64,000 nucleotides of DNA, taken from NCBI RefSeq assembly GCF_019925205.1, contig NC_083560.1, positions 123,167,062 to 123,231,061 on the forward strand, given 5' to 3'. The DNA is from Metopolophium dirhodum. Taxonomy: Eukaryota > Arthropoda > Insecta > Hemiptera > Aphididae. Every line of letters begins with the position of its first letter. Positions within the stretch are counted from its first letter, which is position 1. This document shows, piece by piece, positions 49,012 to 60,154 of this stretch. Under the pieces are notes generated by a model. That model ran no database searches and was not told the origin of the DNA. It saw only the letters and a list, made by a program, of their open reading frames with translations. A program made the position numbers and the translations under genes.

Positions 49012-49740
49012 ACCATATATACTCTCGGACGTACCGGGATTTTCGCACACGCTTAACGCGCGTCGCCACTGAAAATGTTACAACTGTCGGACGTTGCCCC
49101 CCAACCCCACCCCACATCCGGGCAAGATAACTCCGGTACTCCGCTACCCCCACCGACGACCAACCCCCCACCGCCGTCCACCACTTCATCATGGGTCGTC
49201 GGGTCGACCGCACGAAAATTCGATATCGTTATTCGTTTATACGAATGCAAACGGTTTGCCACACCTATCATAATGTCGTCACAACGACGACCGCAAAATA
49301 ATGTTAATAAAACATTAAAACTGTTAATGCATGCGGATGTGAATTGTGAGGGCGTAACGACGATAGCGCATACACGACAACGACGTAGGTCCGCGCGATT
49401 CATAAATCGGTTGGATCGGTTGACGCGACGGCGGTGTCGCCGTCGAGAGAACAGGCTACGTAGCAGCTGCGGCCGGCGCGAGTGTTATCACCGGCGGCCA
49501 TCGACGGTGTAGTAGTTGACTGTAGTCATACCGGTGCCCGCGAGCGGCAGGGGAACATAAAATAAAAGTGCATCGAGAAATAAAAAAATAATAATAGTAA
49601 AAAAAACGATTCTCGGACGCTGGACTTGCAATTCCGCACAATTGACAGCACTGGCGTACAGATCAATTAAATGTATAAAAAAAAAAACTTATTCATCCCG
49701 AATGTTGTACACGGGCAGAGCGGGACGGTACCCGCCACTC

Positions 49741-49829
49741 TATAGCACGCCCTCGCCACTGTCCCGTCACTCTCTCTCACTCATTCGCTCTTCTCTCCCG
49801 CTCTCTCGGTACTCGCTCTCTCACTGGTC
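49741..49829. promoter_or_regulatory. CTCTC/GAGAG-rich stretch
   Basis: Nearly 90 bp made mostly of CTCTC, TCTCTC and CACTCTC words (for example CTCTCTCACTCATTCGCTCT). GAGAG is the core recognised by insect GAGA factor (Trl) and CLAMP-type proteins at promoters. The stretch sits in the middle of the CpG-rich block. Confidence 0.5.
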
Positions 49830-50504
49830 ATGTTATTGATGTTTCGCCGCCGATGTTTTAAAAATACAATTTCGTCGGCACTAAAAGATATAAAGCGTGC
49901 GTCTGGAGACGAGACCCGCCGGGTTTTTGGCGCGATTCGTCCGCCGGCGTTTCAACCGGTGGTCGAAACACGGCCGTCACAGACTCGCAGATTTGGTAGC
50001 AATGCATTGGTGGAAATCTCGTGGTCTAGGGAAACCGCCGACGTTAAGACACGATATATACATTAATACATTATAATCCCCATGCGATGCGTACGCAATG
50101 GTCACAGACCACAGCGGTAGTAATTATATTATCAGTAATGACGATAATTATATAAATATAATTCCAACAGGAATCCCGCTGTCCGTCGAACGCAATCCGT
50201 CTTGGAAAATTATTTTTTCAAAAAAGACGACCGTACACTGTACAGCCGGGCGACGACGACGACGACAGCGATAATTATTATCGTTACCGTCAAATCAAAT
50301 CGTTATTACATGCCATCGAAATGTACGCGTGTCGCATGTCGTTTCATACACCGCGGCTCGACCCTCCGGCGGCTGCGGATCGTCCGAAATCGGGTGGGCC
50401 AAATGGACGGGTAGCGAACGAGGGGTAGACAGTGGACTGGCGCGGGAGAGGGGAGTGAGCGGCATCGCCCGCCCGTATACACGCGTATGCATACCAACGC
50501 GCGC

Positions 50505-50540
50505 ACGCGCGTATGTGTGTATGTGTGCGTGTGCGTAATA
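50505..50540. repeat. GCGC / TGTG alternating purine-pyrimidine run
   Basis: GCGCACGCGCGTATGTGTGT followed by further TG and CG steps; similar runs occur at 50820-50852 and 51045-51070. These have Z-DNA-forming composition. Confidence 0.7.
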
Positions 50541-51359
50541 TGTCATACAGACGGACGTGTAAAAACATTGTGGTCAAAGAAGAGAGTATAAACGACGGCG
50601 GCGGAGGACGCCGCGACGATATACCGTATTATGCGTTATTGGTCAAATTATCATCCTGCCAGTGCCGCACGTAACGCGTCCTGCGATTGGCCGACGCTTC
50701 CGAGACCCGCTGGACGGAACGCGGCGGGCCCGACCAATCGTGTGCTGCGTTACGCGCTGCCCGTAAACTCGTAAGCGCTACCCAAGATACAATGTCGATG
50801 CCGCGCGCGGGCGCGATCGCGGCGCGCGCGCGCGTGTGTGTGTGTATGTGCGCCAGCGCTCGTACCCTACTTCGTACCCGGCCAACCCCACCCGTCGGAA
50901 CCGGCAAATCGTCGACGGCGCCGCTCGCCGTCATGGTTCGTGTGTACACCATAGCGCCGATCCTGTGCGTGCGGGCGCGAGTTCGTGAACGCCGCGGCGT
51001 ACCGTCAGAGAGTGTGTGCGGTGTTTGTGTATTGGCGTGTACGCGGATATGTGCGTGCGTGTGCGTGTGTGAACTGCCGGAGGATTTGCTTTTGACTGTT
51101 AAACGGGAACACATAATAATAATATAATAAAAATAAAACAAAAATTACACAAATAAAACACAAATTAATGTTATTGGCAATAATGTAAATAGCTGGATAG
51201 GTAGTATAATAGTATACCGTAAATGTAACCCACATATAGTAATAGTGACGGTAGTAGTGTATTTAATAACATAAAATTTAGAAATTTGAACGGATTACGA
51301 AAATCAAAATACATTGAACCGAGTCCGGGAACGTCGCTTTACACGACACACGGTGTGCA

Positions 51360-51366
51360 GTACTAT

Positions 51367-51404
<38 letters not shown>

Positions 51405-51416
51405 TACTACTACTAC
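51360..51416. repeat. (TAC)n microsatellite
   Basis: More than 15 TAC/ACT units with few interruptions. Confidence 0.9.
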
Positions 51417-51829
51417 CACACGGAGTAATACTACCACTACCACTATAATAATATTATACTACTACATATTATATACATATATACTATTTTTATTATTATT
51501 ATATTATTATCGTTTGTTGTTAAAATTTTCGTTTCTTATCCGGACACGAATCTCTCGTTTGTCTCGTTCGCAATAGACATCGTACGATTTTCACGTCGCC
51601 GTCGTTGTAGTTCGCGAGTGCATCAACACGCACGGGACTGGAATTGAAACGCGAGTCGTTGCCGCCGCCGCCGCGTAACATGCATTTTGGCCGCCGCCGT
51701 AGTTGTTCTGACGTTAAAAGTGTCACGGCGCTTACATGAATGGTCGTCGTTCACGTTGTTGCCGCTTAGCTACAATGCAGCGATATCATCACATGCCGAA
51801 TATAATATGATGTGATTGTGTCGAGAGAC

Positions 51830-51845
51830 TGTCCGGTAAGTTTAT
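51830..51845 (+). promoter_or_regulatory. Candidate splice donor 1 of an upstream non-coding exon
   Basis: TCCG|GTAAGTTT, exon end 51835. It matches the U1 consensus GTAAGT exactly. Confidence 0.35.
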
Positions 51846-51916
51846 TTTCTTCCGTATTTTCCCCCCAAACAACGATTATTGATAATTTAATAATCGTCCC
51901 GCGATTGTTTATCTAT

Positions 51917-52020
51917 GTTGTTGTTATTATTATTATGATTATTATTATTATTTATTATTATTTATTATTATTGCTTATTAGTTATTACTGCTATTATCGT
52001 TATTATTATTGTTATCGTTG
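51917..52020. repeat. (TTA)n imperfect microsatellite
   Basis: About 100 bp of TTA/ATT units with scattered G and C substitutions. Confidence 0.85.
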
Positions 52021-52410
52021 TGCGCGTTGTGCGTGTACACGGTTTATCGGGGGCTTGCTCGTAGACGTTTCGCTTATCCTGTTTTTATAATGATTTTCGC
52101 TTTCGGCATCAATTCTGTTCGTTTTCAAGTACGGATGAACCGTGTTTTCGGTAAAAAAGAAAGAGCCGCGTCAGCGATCAGCGTGCGTGCGAACGCGTAA
52201 ATCTGTACGCGTCTGTTTATATTAAATTATATATATATATATTTATACAGACATACATTTACACATATACACAATACATTAAATACGTTTGTATATGTAT
52301 TCCAATATCCCATGTATACATACAATAGTTATCTGTATATGTATACATACGCACACACACGCGCACGGGTAAATACGCTTGTGTGTGCGTGTGTATGCGC
52401 GTGTGTGAGA

Positions 52411-52530
52411 GTACCGCTGCCGCCGCCGCCACCAACACCGCCACCGTCACCGCCGCCGCCGCCGCTGCCGTAGTAGTAGTAGTAGTAGTCGTAGTCGTCG
52501 TCGCCGTCGCCGTCGCCGCCGCTGTCGTCG
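52411..52530. repeat. Compound GCC/GTA/GTC triplet microsatellite
   Basis: GCCGCC units, then seven GTAGTAGT-type units, then GTCGTCGCC units; a second GCC/GTC run follows at 52725-52757. In six frames this yields only homopolymer-like peptides. Confidence 0.85.
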
Positions 52531-52880
52531 TTTTGTTTGTTGTTTACACGATGGTGATGCACAACGCACAGGGATAGACAGTGTACAACACGGACCGCAA
52601 CCGTAAATGACGCAAACGACACGGAAGGGAAACAAATAAAACGCCGGGATCGCCGTCCGATCGGGCTCGTTACAGTTTTTCATGACATTTGGTCGTCCGG
52701 TACGCGTCCCGCCGCGCCGTGCACGTCGCCGCCGCCGCCGCCGTCGTCGTCCCGTCGCGCCGCACGAACTTCGGCCGTAATTTGGTTTTCTTCTATTCGC
52801 CGGATCCGCCGTTTGCGTGCGTGCGTATAATATCGTTCGCGCGGACGCGGTCGAGAACACGCCGACGGGATAACACCCGT

Positions 52881-52895
52881 GTTTTGGTAAGGCCC
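52881..52895 (+). promoter_or_regulatory. Candidate splice donor 2 of an upstream non-coding exon
   Basis: GTTTTG|GTAAGG, exon end 52886, near the 3' edge of the CpG-rich block. Confidence 0.35.
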
Positions 52896-53000
52896 CGATT
52901 ATACGTGTTCGCTTACTATTACTATTACTATTATGGTTGTGATTTGCATTATTGTTGTTATTTTTGCACTATTTTACGTACTGGATAAGGCGATCTTGAG

Positions 53001-54692
53001 TTTTTGATCGAGTCTCTTTCATGTTGTGGATATGTCTATTGTTCTTTTTATTTTTGGTTGCCTGCGTCGTCTTCACTCTACAGTCTACCGTAATGGAGAT
53101 TTATTATTCCATCGACTGCTGCAGAGCGATTTATTCATTTGTCAGGTGCTTGGATTACCTTTTTGTGTTTTTACAAATCAAAAATGTTGTTAACGATTCT
53201 CTTTAATGTGACATATCTTTATGTAGGTTAAGTTAGGTTATGTTTATTACCTTACTTAAGGCTTTTACAAAAATACGAAATACATCCTTTACTTAGTCAA
53301 GTAGTCACTAGGCTTGTCCTTAAAACGTTTCAATATGACCCACTCATTTTATGACTACCTTACTATTTTTGATGTTTCACTAAATGATATTGGCAGCCAT
53401 AGTGGTGAAAGTATAAAATATAAAAGTAAATTAAACCTTCAGGAATATTTCGTTTTTTTCTCGGTACCTACCTATCTATTTTGATTAATATAAATAGGTA
53501 CTACTCCGATGAATTTGTTTTTTATGTTTAATCTATGTATGTAATATACCTAGGTATAAATAGTTAATTAAAATTATAAAATACTGTATGCATGAAATAA
53601 TGTAATACCCAAGATATTTTATTAGCACTCTTTTTTTGATCTACCATTGTTTAAAGCAATGTTTGAGTGAGCAATCTACTAATACCCACTTTCACGATTA
53701 AATGATCAATACATTTGAAAATGTATAATAAATTATACATGTATAGTATACTTATACATTAAAATACATATTGGTACACAATTAAAATATGTATCTGTAT
53801 AGATATACTTAAACTGTGTTATAATTAGAATATTATTCTTAAGTATACTGGTATTAATAGCATTAAGTATGAGGAATTATCTTATTAGATACCTATACTG
53901 TCAGATGCATACTTAACAAGTTTAACAAGTTAGATAAAATCTATCGTTATTACCTATATTAGTACCTAGCATGGAAAGTTTGTGACTTATACTTTATTCA
54001 AGACTAGGGTGCGATTACTCTCACACGTGAAGACTTAACCACCGAATACAGTCATATATGACGTTTAAGCTCTTAGTGATTGGTCACAATTTTTGTTAAT
54101 TATTGTATACAGCTGTTGTGCCAATGTTATTCTAATTTTTGCTGTTTGAGTTACTTATTAGTAGTGATGCGAGGATACTACCAGTTATTGTTAGCCGAGA
54201 TGTTCACTTTTATCCTGAATAGAGTTTAGGTATAATAAATACAGAATATGAGACATAATAAGAATATAAATTGACTAATGGTTCGTTAAACGTCATTCAG
54301 TGGTCAACTAAATTTAAGTTAACCATTGCCTAGGTAAATAATTAATCAATTTTTTAAGTAACTCTGCAGTTTATATTGTTGTAATTTCATATAATATACT
54401 CTTATCTCTTCATAGTTCTTAAAATCTTAAATTAAAATCAAAACATCTTGAGAATTTCAGTATAATATTGTAGGTACCTATTTATATTAATTTTATTCAA
54501 GATAATATAAAAAAAAAGTTATAAAACCGTCTATCTATAAACTAGTACCTATTTATCACTTACTTTTAATTTGAATTTTTCTGTTTTGATTTCAGTCGTC
54601 ATATAGGTAGAGTAGGTTCATGCATTCAGATCTATTGTAAACATATATGAACTCATCATAAAGTACCTATTTAAAAAAAACTTCAACCTTAA
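53001..54692. other. AT-rich DNA, nothing recognised
   Basis: If the CpG-rich block is the first exon of the kismet-like gene, this is part of its first intron. No coding or repeat feature is supported. Confidence 0.5.
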
Positions 54693-55129
54693 GAGAACAT
54701 ACTACCCGCATGCATTGTCTCCGTCTTACAAATGTACAACATATTATCCTAAAACTGTTTTGTGTGTAACAACTTTACTCGCTCTGTATTTATAGTAGAA
54801 TTTCCAAAATACCACAACGCATAGAGAAGAACTTTATTTATGATGTAGTGCCTTAATTTTTTTTGATAACACTTAACAATCATTTTTAATAAATAAATTT
54901 AAAAATAACAAAATAAACTTAATGTTTTCAAACTGATAACTTTAACTGTATTTATGTTATTCCAAAAAATAAAAATGCTGTCACAAACAAAGTTCTTCCC
55001 TATGTGTTGAGGAATTTTGGTAATTCTATTATAAATAGTAGAGCGAGTAAAGTTGTTACACACAAAACAGATTTAGGCTATTTTGTACATTAGTAAGATG
55101 GAGACAACACATGCAGGCAGCTCATCCTC
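54693..55129. mobile_element. TTAA-flanked foldback MITE, copy 3 (best preserved)
   Basis: The left end GAGAACATACTACCCGCATG is followed by CATTGTCTCCGTCTTACAAA; the right end is GTAAGATGGAGACAACACAT followed by GCTCATCCTC. TTAA lies on both sides (54689-54692, 55130-55133). The interior mirrors itself (AGAAGAACTTTATTTATG, and ACAAAGTTCTTCCC on the other arm; AACAACTTTACTCGCTCT against AGAGCGAGTAAAGTTGTT). 437 bp, non-coding. The TTAA target is typical of piggyBac-type transposition. Confidence 0.8.
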
Positions 55130-55133
55130 TTAA

Positions 55134-55975
55134 TGAATTTACTTATGCTTTCTATTCTTAAATTATATATTTTCATAATAATTCAAGTATCTAACCCCAT
55201 AGATACTATATTTTAATGTATATTATACGTACCTAAGTACTTACTTTGCTAACTTCTAAGTTTAAATTAATTTAAAAGCTAACAAACCTTAACATTTTTA
55301 TTTGATTTCACAATACCTATTTAAAGTTGTCATATATTTATCACTTATATTTTAAATTGTGTCTTGAAATCCAAAGTTTTTGGAATACCAGTTAAATTTT
55401 TTTTGATTTTCTTAAACTGCAACCAAAATCAATAGTTTACACAAATATAATCTAAAACCTAAGAATTAAATAAACTGTTGACAAAATCTGAATTGAAACC
55501 AAATAGTACCTACACTGAATATTGTTCGTTGGTTAGCATGCGCATACAAACATTTTATATTGAGAGTAGGTACCTACTTACTTGTTTCAGAAATTAGAAT
55601 TAAAGGTTAACCTATTATTGGCTTCAAACCCGACTTAAAATCTTACTAATTTATGTTTGCTATCCAAGACGACCAAATATAAATATAATTTTTCATTACT
55701 ATAATAAACCTCGTAGTAAACCGCGAATAAGGTATGTTAAACTTAATGAAACAAAGTGATACGTGAACCTCAAATTGTTATTTTATATTACTTCAGACAA
55801 TGTTTATATATTCTACTTTTGGTTTTGGGTCTTCAAAAGTAAAATATGGGTTGTAGTTATTCGGGTTATGGTTTTACTTAAAAATCAAGTGACATATGCA
55901 TACCTATTGATTTTGTTGTGCCTAGTGCCAAATTAGGTTAAGCCGAGCATGAATTAAATTGAAAGTAGGTACCTA
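55134..55975. other. AT-rich DNA, nothing recognised
   Basis: No supported feature between the TTAA MITE and the hAT element. Confidence 0.5.
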
Positions 55976-57589
55976 CAGTGGCGTATCCAGGGGGGGGGGG
56001 GGTTAGGGGGTTGTAACCCCCCCCCCCCCCCCCCCCCCGAAAATTGTTCAATATTTAATTAATTTAATGATCGACCGACACAGCACGCGGCACCCAGCGG
56101 TCACCATTACACGTCAAAATATTATAACCTTTAGATTCTTGTAACTTTCAAGATAACTTTTCGTATAGTGTACGACGCACGTATAAAACTGACTAATAAT
56201 TAGCAAAACCCGAATTACATGACATTATGATACTTTTATTTACATTGCAGTGCCCATTGTTTAAATTTAGCAATAACTTTTAGCTGTAAAGTCCCAGAAG
56301 TAAGAAATTGTATGGGTACTATACAAAGTGTAAGTACTTTTTTCGGTTATCCAAAAAGGCAAAGTATATTTTGCAATTATCAATAGTAGAAATATTTCTA
56401 CAGACTAATCGTTTTAAACTAAAAATTTATGTGCAATTCGATGGGTCGATCGCCATGATGCAGTTATATTATTTGAAGAACTTCAACCAGCCATTTTACA
56501 TGCACTAGATAAAATAACACTTTGGCCAGATTCTGACACTTCTAGTTCTGCAAGTCATCTACTTACTGCGATAAGACAGTTAAAATTTCAAACAGCTTTA
56601 GCTATTTTAGTGAAAATACTTTCCATAAGTTTTCCTCTCAGCCGATATCTTCAAACAGTAAATCTTGATCTAAAAACTGCACTAGAAGCTGCATCTAATG
56701 TTCAAAATACTATTCAGGAAATTAGAGAAAATTGTGATGTAGAGTTTCAACAGTTATTTTTATCTGTGATAACATTGTGTGAAAAATTTGATATTACTGT
56801 TAGTTTGCCACATCAATGTAAATCAGATAATCCAGACTATTTTTTGAGAGTCTCAGTATTCATACCTTTTATAGATAATTTTCTAGACCAATTGAACGAT
56901 AGATTTATATCACACAGGATTGTCTTGAATAATTTTGATTGTATTTTACCTAAGATAGAAATGAAAATATCTGAAGAGATTAAAGGTAAATTCAAACAAT
57001 TAGTAGAAACATATCAAGATATAGTTGATGAATGTACCGATTCAAATCTAAATGATAATTTTATTAAACGGAGAATTAGATTTGTGGTACACTAAATATT
57101 CAACTTTAACATCTGCTGAACTCAAGAACAAAAATGCTATTGAAGTATACTTCCAAACCTGTCCAGATGTTTATCCAATAATATCTAAGCTTCTTCAAAT
57201 ATTTATTACACTTCCAGTATCTACTGCCACAGGAGAACGATCGTTTTCAACACTCCGTCGTTTGAAAACTTATTTGAGAAATTCTTCTGGACAAATACGT
57301 TTAAATGGTTTAGCCTTACTTAATATTCATCGTGATATTAACGTGGATATTAATGATGTGTTAGATGAACTTGCTAAAAAATCGAAATGAAAATTGAATA
57401 TAAATTTATAGTTTGAAAAAAAAAATATTTACATATTTCAACATTTTATAGTCAGCGTTATACACATATAAAATATTTAATGTATGATGATTTGTTATAA
57501 TAAAAACACACAATTCAATAAAATGTTATATGTTACACTTTTATTAACCCCCCCCCCCCCCCCAAAAAACAATTCTGGATACGCCACTG
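55976..57589 (+). mobile_element. hAT transposon with perfect 15-bp ends and 8-bp target duplication GGTACCTA
   Basis: CAGTGGCGTATCCAG at 55976-55990 is exactly mirrored by CTGGATACGCCACTG at 57575-57589. Flanks 55968-55975 and 57590-57597 are both GGTACCTA. 1614 bp. Just inside the left end are 13 G residues, then GGGGG, then 22 C residues; just inside the right end is a run of about 16 C. The internal transposase is incomplete and frameshifted. Exact ends and duplication mean the insertion is fairly recent, even though its gene was already damaged. Confidence 0.92.
56280..57390 (+). pseudogene. hAT transposase (ZMYM1-like group), 5'-truncated and frameshifted
   Basis: From about 56296 the frame reads VPEVRNCMGTIQSVSTFFGY, a segment typical of the catalytic region of ZMYM1-like hAT proteins. 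After stop codons near 56386 it resumes as LCAIRWVDRHDAV (the hAT RW motif), continues through 56610-57095, shifts frame near 57060, and ends with GELDLWYTKY and the hAT C-terminal dimerisation domain NAIEVYFQTCPDVYPIISKL, then LPVSTATGERSFSTLRRLKT and LNGLALLNIHRDI. The N-terminal zinc finger and much of the first catalytic region are missing. The product is not functional. Confidence 0.85.
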
Positions 57590-57597
57590 GGTACCTA

Positions 57598-58478
57598 TAA
57601 CATGATATCTTAAAATTGTTTTAATTTATATTGTTCTATAAACTATCACACTTAAAGAAATAATATTTAAAATTAGGTCTGCACATGATTCTAACATCAT
57701 TATGTATGTATGTTTATAATCTGTCCAGAATAAAAAAAGCCAGTTACTAGCATATTGAATGAGCTCATACGTTGGTCGACCTCCCCTAATGCCAAAATCT
57801 GCAATGTCGCTGCTCAGCAGCTTAGCCACCAAGTATAACTACACTTGGTGGCAAATGAATGGAGGTTGAGTAGAGGTAGCTGTATCAGTAATGGGGATAG
57901 AAGCATAGTTTCAACACATTTTCATCTTTCAGCCCGGACATTCTTATTATGAACATTGTAATATAAAAAAAATGCTAATAAGTCATAAATTCCAATTAAA
58001 AATAATCAAATCAATATTTATTTAATATAAAAATGAGTACTATATTATTTGTGTACCTTATATGTATGAACAAATTAAATTACTTATTTTAACTGCATAC
58101 ATACAAGCCATTATGAAATTATAATATTTAGCTTGACTAATAAAAGATATTTAGAAGTTTTAAGTAGAAAAGTTAACTACACTTTTTCTACCTAATTTTA
58201 AATGATCCTATCTTAATTAAATAACTAATCAGTTCTACCAAGTACCTACATACAATTGAGAAATTAACAATTACTTCCTACTTATTCACAAGAAGTAATT
58301 TACAAATATTTTATACGTTTTATTTTCAATTAGGTTTTTCAACCTACCTATATTATTAATTAATTTTGGTGTGTGTATTATTTTAACTTTTACAGCTGTT
58401 GCTTATTTGTTTACTAAAAAATAATATTTTAATTTTTATATAAGTATTTCAATATGATGTAAGATATTTAAAGATAAG
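57598..58478. other. AT-rich DNA with one short GC-richer patch
   Basis: About 57730-57910 is less AT-rich and contains a perfect 10-bp hairpin stem GCCACCAAGT / ACTTGGTGGC (57825-57834, 57843-57852). A minus-strand open frame through it (MVAKLLSSDIADFGIRGG near the start) has no family I recognise. Elsewhere nothing. Confidence 0.4.
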
Positions 58479-58721
58479 CATAGGCGGATATTGGGGGGGG
58501 GGGCTTAAGCCCCCCCTGAATGTAACAAACCACACTAGATGTCAAAATAAATTGTGTATTTTAATATACCTATATTTACTTGGTGCCTCTGCTAGAATAA
58601 AGTAGGAGTACTGAGTAGCCACTAGTTAGTAGGTTGAAGCGTTTAAAAATGTATGTTTACGCTAATGGATAAGACTAAAATGTTAAGTCTCCCCACGGAT
58701 GTGACCAAATATCCGCCTATG
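58479..58721. mobile_element. hAT-type MITE, perfect 8-bp target duplication AAGATAAG
   Basis: Left end CATAGGCGGATATTGGGG, right end AAATATCCGCCTATG. Flanks 58471-58478 and 58722-58729 are both AAGATAAG. A G run then GCTTAAGCCCCCCC lies inside the left end. 243 bp, non-coding. Confidence 0.9.
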
Positions 58722-58729
58722 AAGATAAG

Positions 58730-60154
58730 TCAATTGAATTTATTATTTATTTTTCTGCATAATAAGAAAAAATTCTTTAGAATTACATTTATATTAAGTT
58801 TTAGAGTATATAAGTAGTTAGATACCTACATGCTGTTCAAAAATGTTGGAAACAATTATTAGATTAATCAGGACTGATAAATGATAATCTGATATAGTTA
58901 ATAAGATAATTAAATATTTTATCTAATAAATGTGTGGCAGTGTTAGATATCTGTTATTACTATATGTATGTATAATAATATACAAACACTAATTAAGGAG
59001 TTTCCAATTTTTTTGAACACCTTGTATATGTAAACCATATTTTCATGTGAACAAATGGTTTTGATGTGTTGTGTTTAATTTCAGTATATATTGAGAAAAT
59101 TGTTCAAAATGTGTTATACAAAGTAGGTATTCTATTTAAATTGTTTGACTGTCTAGTAAATATATTTAAAAATAACAAAAATTAAACAATATAGATTTTG
59201 AAGTTTAAATATTCCTAACTACCAGCTTATTTAAGTAATATTTCTATAACTGTATTTAAATAATGATAATAATGGAAAAGTGATGAAACATTGAAATATT
59301 TAAATTAAAAAGGCTTACAAATAAACAGTATATGATTCAGATGATCAGTGTGTACACTATTTATACCGAGATTTATACTTACATGCGTTAGTAGCCATTC
59401 AAAATGATTTAAAAACAGATTCAATAAATATGTACTGTGTAATGTTACATAGGGTACAATTATTATATTCTTGATAAATATTGTAGGTTCCTTTTACTAT
59501 TTGATAATTTATTATTTTATCTACTATTATAACCATTTTCCCTATAACTAAATATCAGCTAATATTTTCTAAGATTTTTTTAACAACTCTATAAAAAATA
59601 CATGTCATTTAATCTAAACAGGTGTAAATCAATTTCACCTAATATGATCTTATTGGGGAAGATCATTTTGATTCTACTAGGTACCTAGTAAAATTAGCTG
59701 GTGTAGCCACAGGGCTTAAGACTGTTATCAAAAATTTTAGATACCCTGTAATTGTTTATCCTTTTATTTTGATATTATAGTAAATTGTTACTGTTTGTCA
59801 ACAGGTTACTCAAATTTATAGTTAACTTTTAATTGTTTAAAATCCACTGATGTAGTTTTTTGTTTACCTGTTGCCGATTGAAATTGGTTTTCAATATTTT
59901 TTTATTTTTTAAATTTAGCCAAGAGCCACTAATGGGTGGCTGCTTATTCAAAAAAATTCATGTTTCTATTTTTTCTCTTATCATATAAACTTATTGTGCT
60001 ACAAATAGTATAGATTGTCTATGTCAAATAAAAATATATATAAAAAAAAATAAAATGTATTTAATTATATTTTGTAGTTTATGTATATACCAAATTAGTA
60101 TTTTGATTAAAGTGTATAATATGTCGTATACTCATTAAATACATCATTGATTGA
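58730..60154. other. AT-rich DNA, nothing recognised
   Basis: No supported gene or element. Confidence 0.5.

Larger units (their letters stand above)
48200..53000. promoter_or_regulatory. CpG-rich, microsatellite-rich block: candidate promoter and first-exon region
   Basis: About 4.8 kb of GC-rich, CpG-dense DNA inside otherwise AT-rich sequence. CpG is frequent throughout (for example GCGCGCGCGCGC near 50821). Open frames overlap on both strands in several frames with low-complexity translations, as expected from composition rather than coding. Two good plus-strand splice donors occur: TCCG|GTAAGT at 51835/51836 and TTTTG|GTAAGG at 52886/52887. The next gene downstream on the plus strand is the kismet-like exon at 61.8 kb, which needs an upstream non-coding exon. 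The block is therefore a candidate promoter and 5' UTR for it, an inference without transcript data. An antisense transcript or another gene cannot be excluded. Confidence 0.5.

Noticed and set aside
49075..49512. 145-codon plus-strand open frame rich in P, T and R
   Set aside because: In the CpG-rich block, open frames occur in many frames on both strands; the translation is low-complexity and no splice or stop context supports coding.
50629..51141. 170-codon minus-strand and 146-codon plus-strand overlapping frames
   Set aside because: Both are by-products of alternating CG/TG repeats with arginine/alanine-rich or THTHT-type translations.
52329..52860. Several frames encoding poly-G, poly-A, poly-R or poly-V
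   Set aside because: Direct translation of triplet microsatellites.
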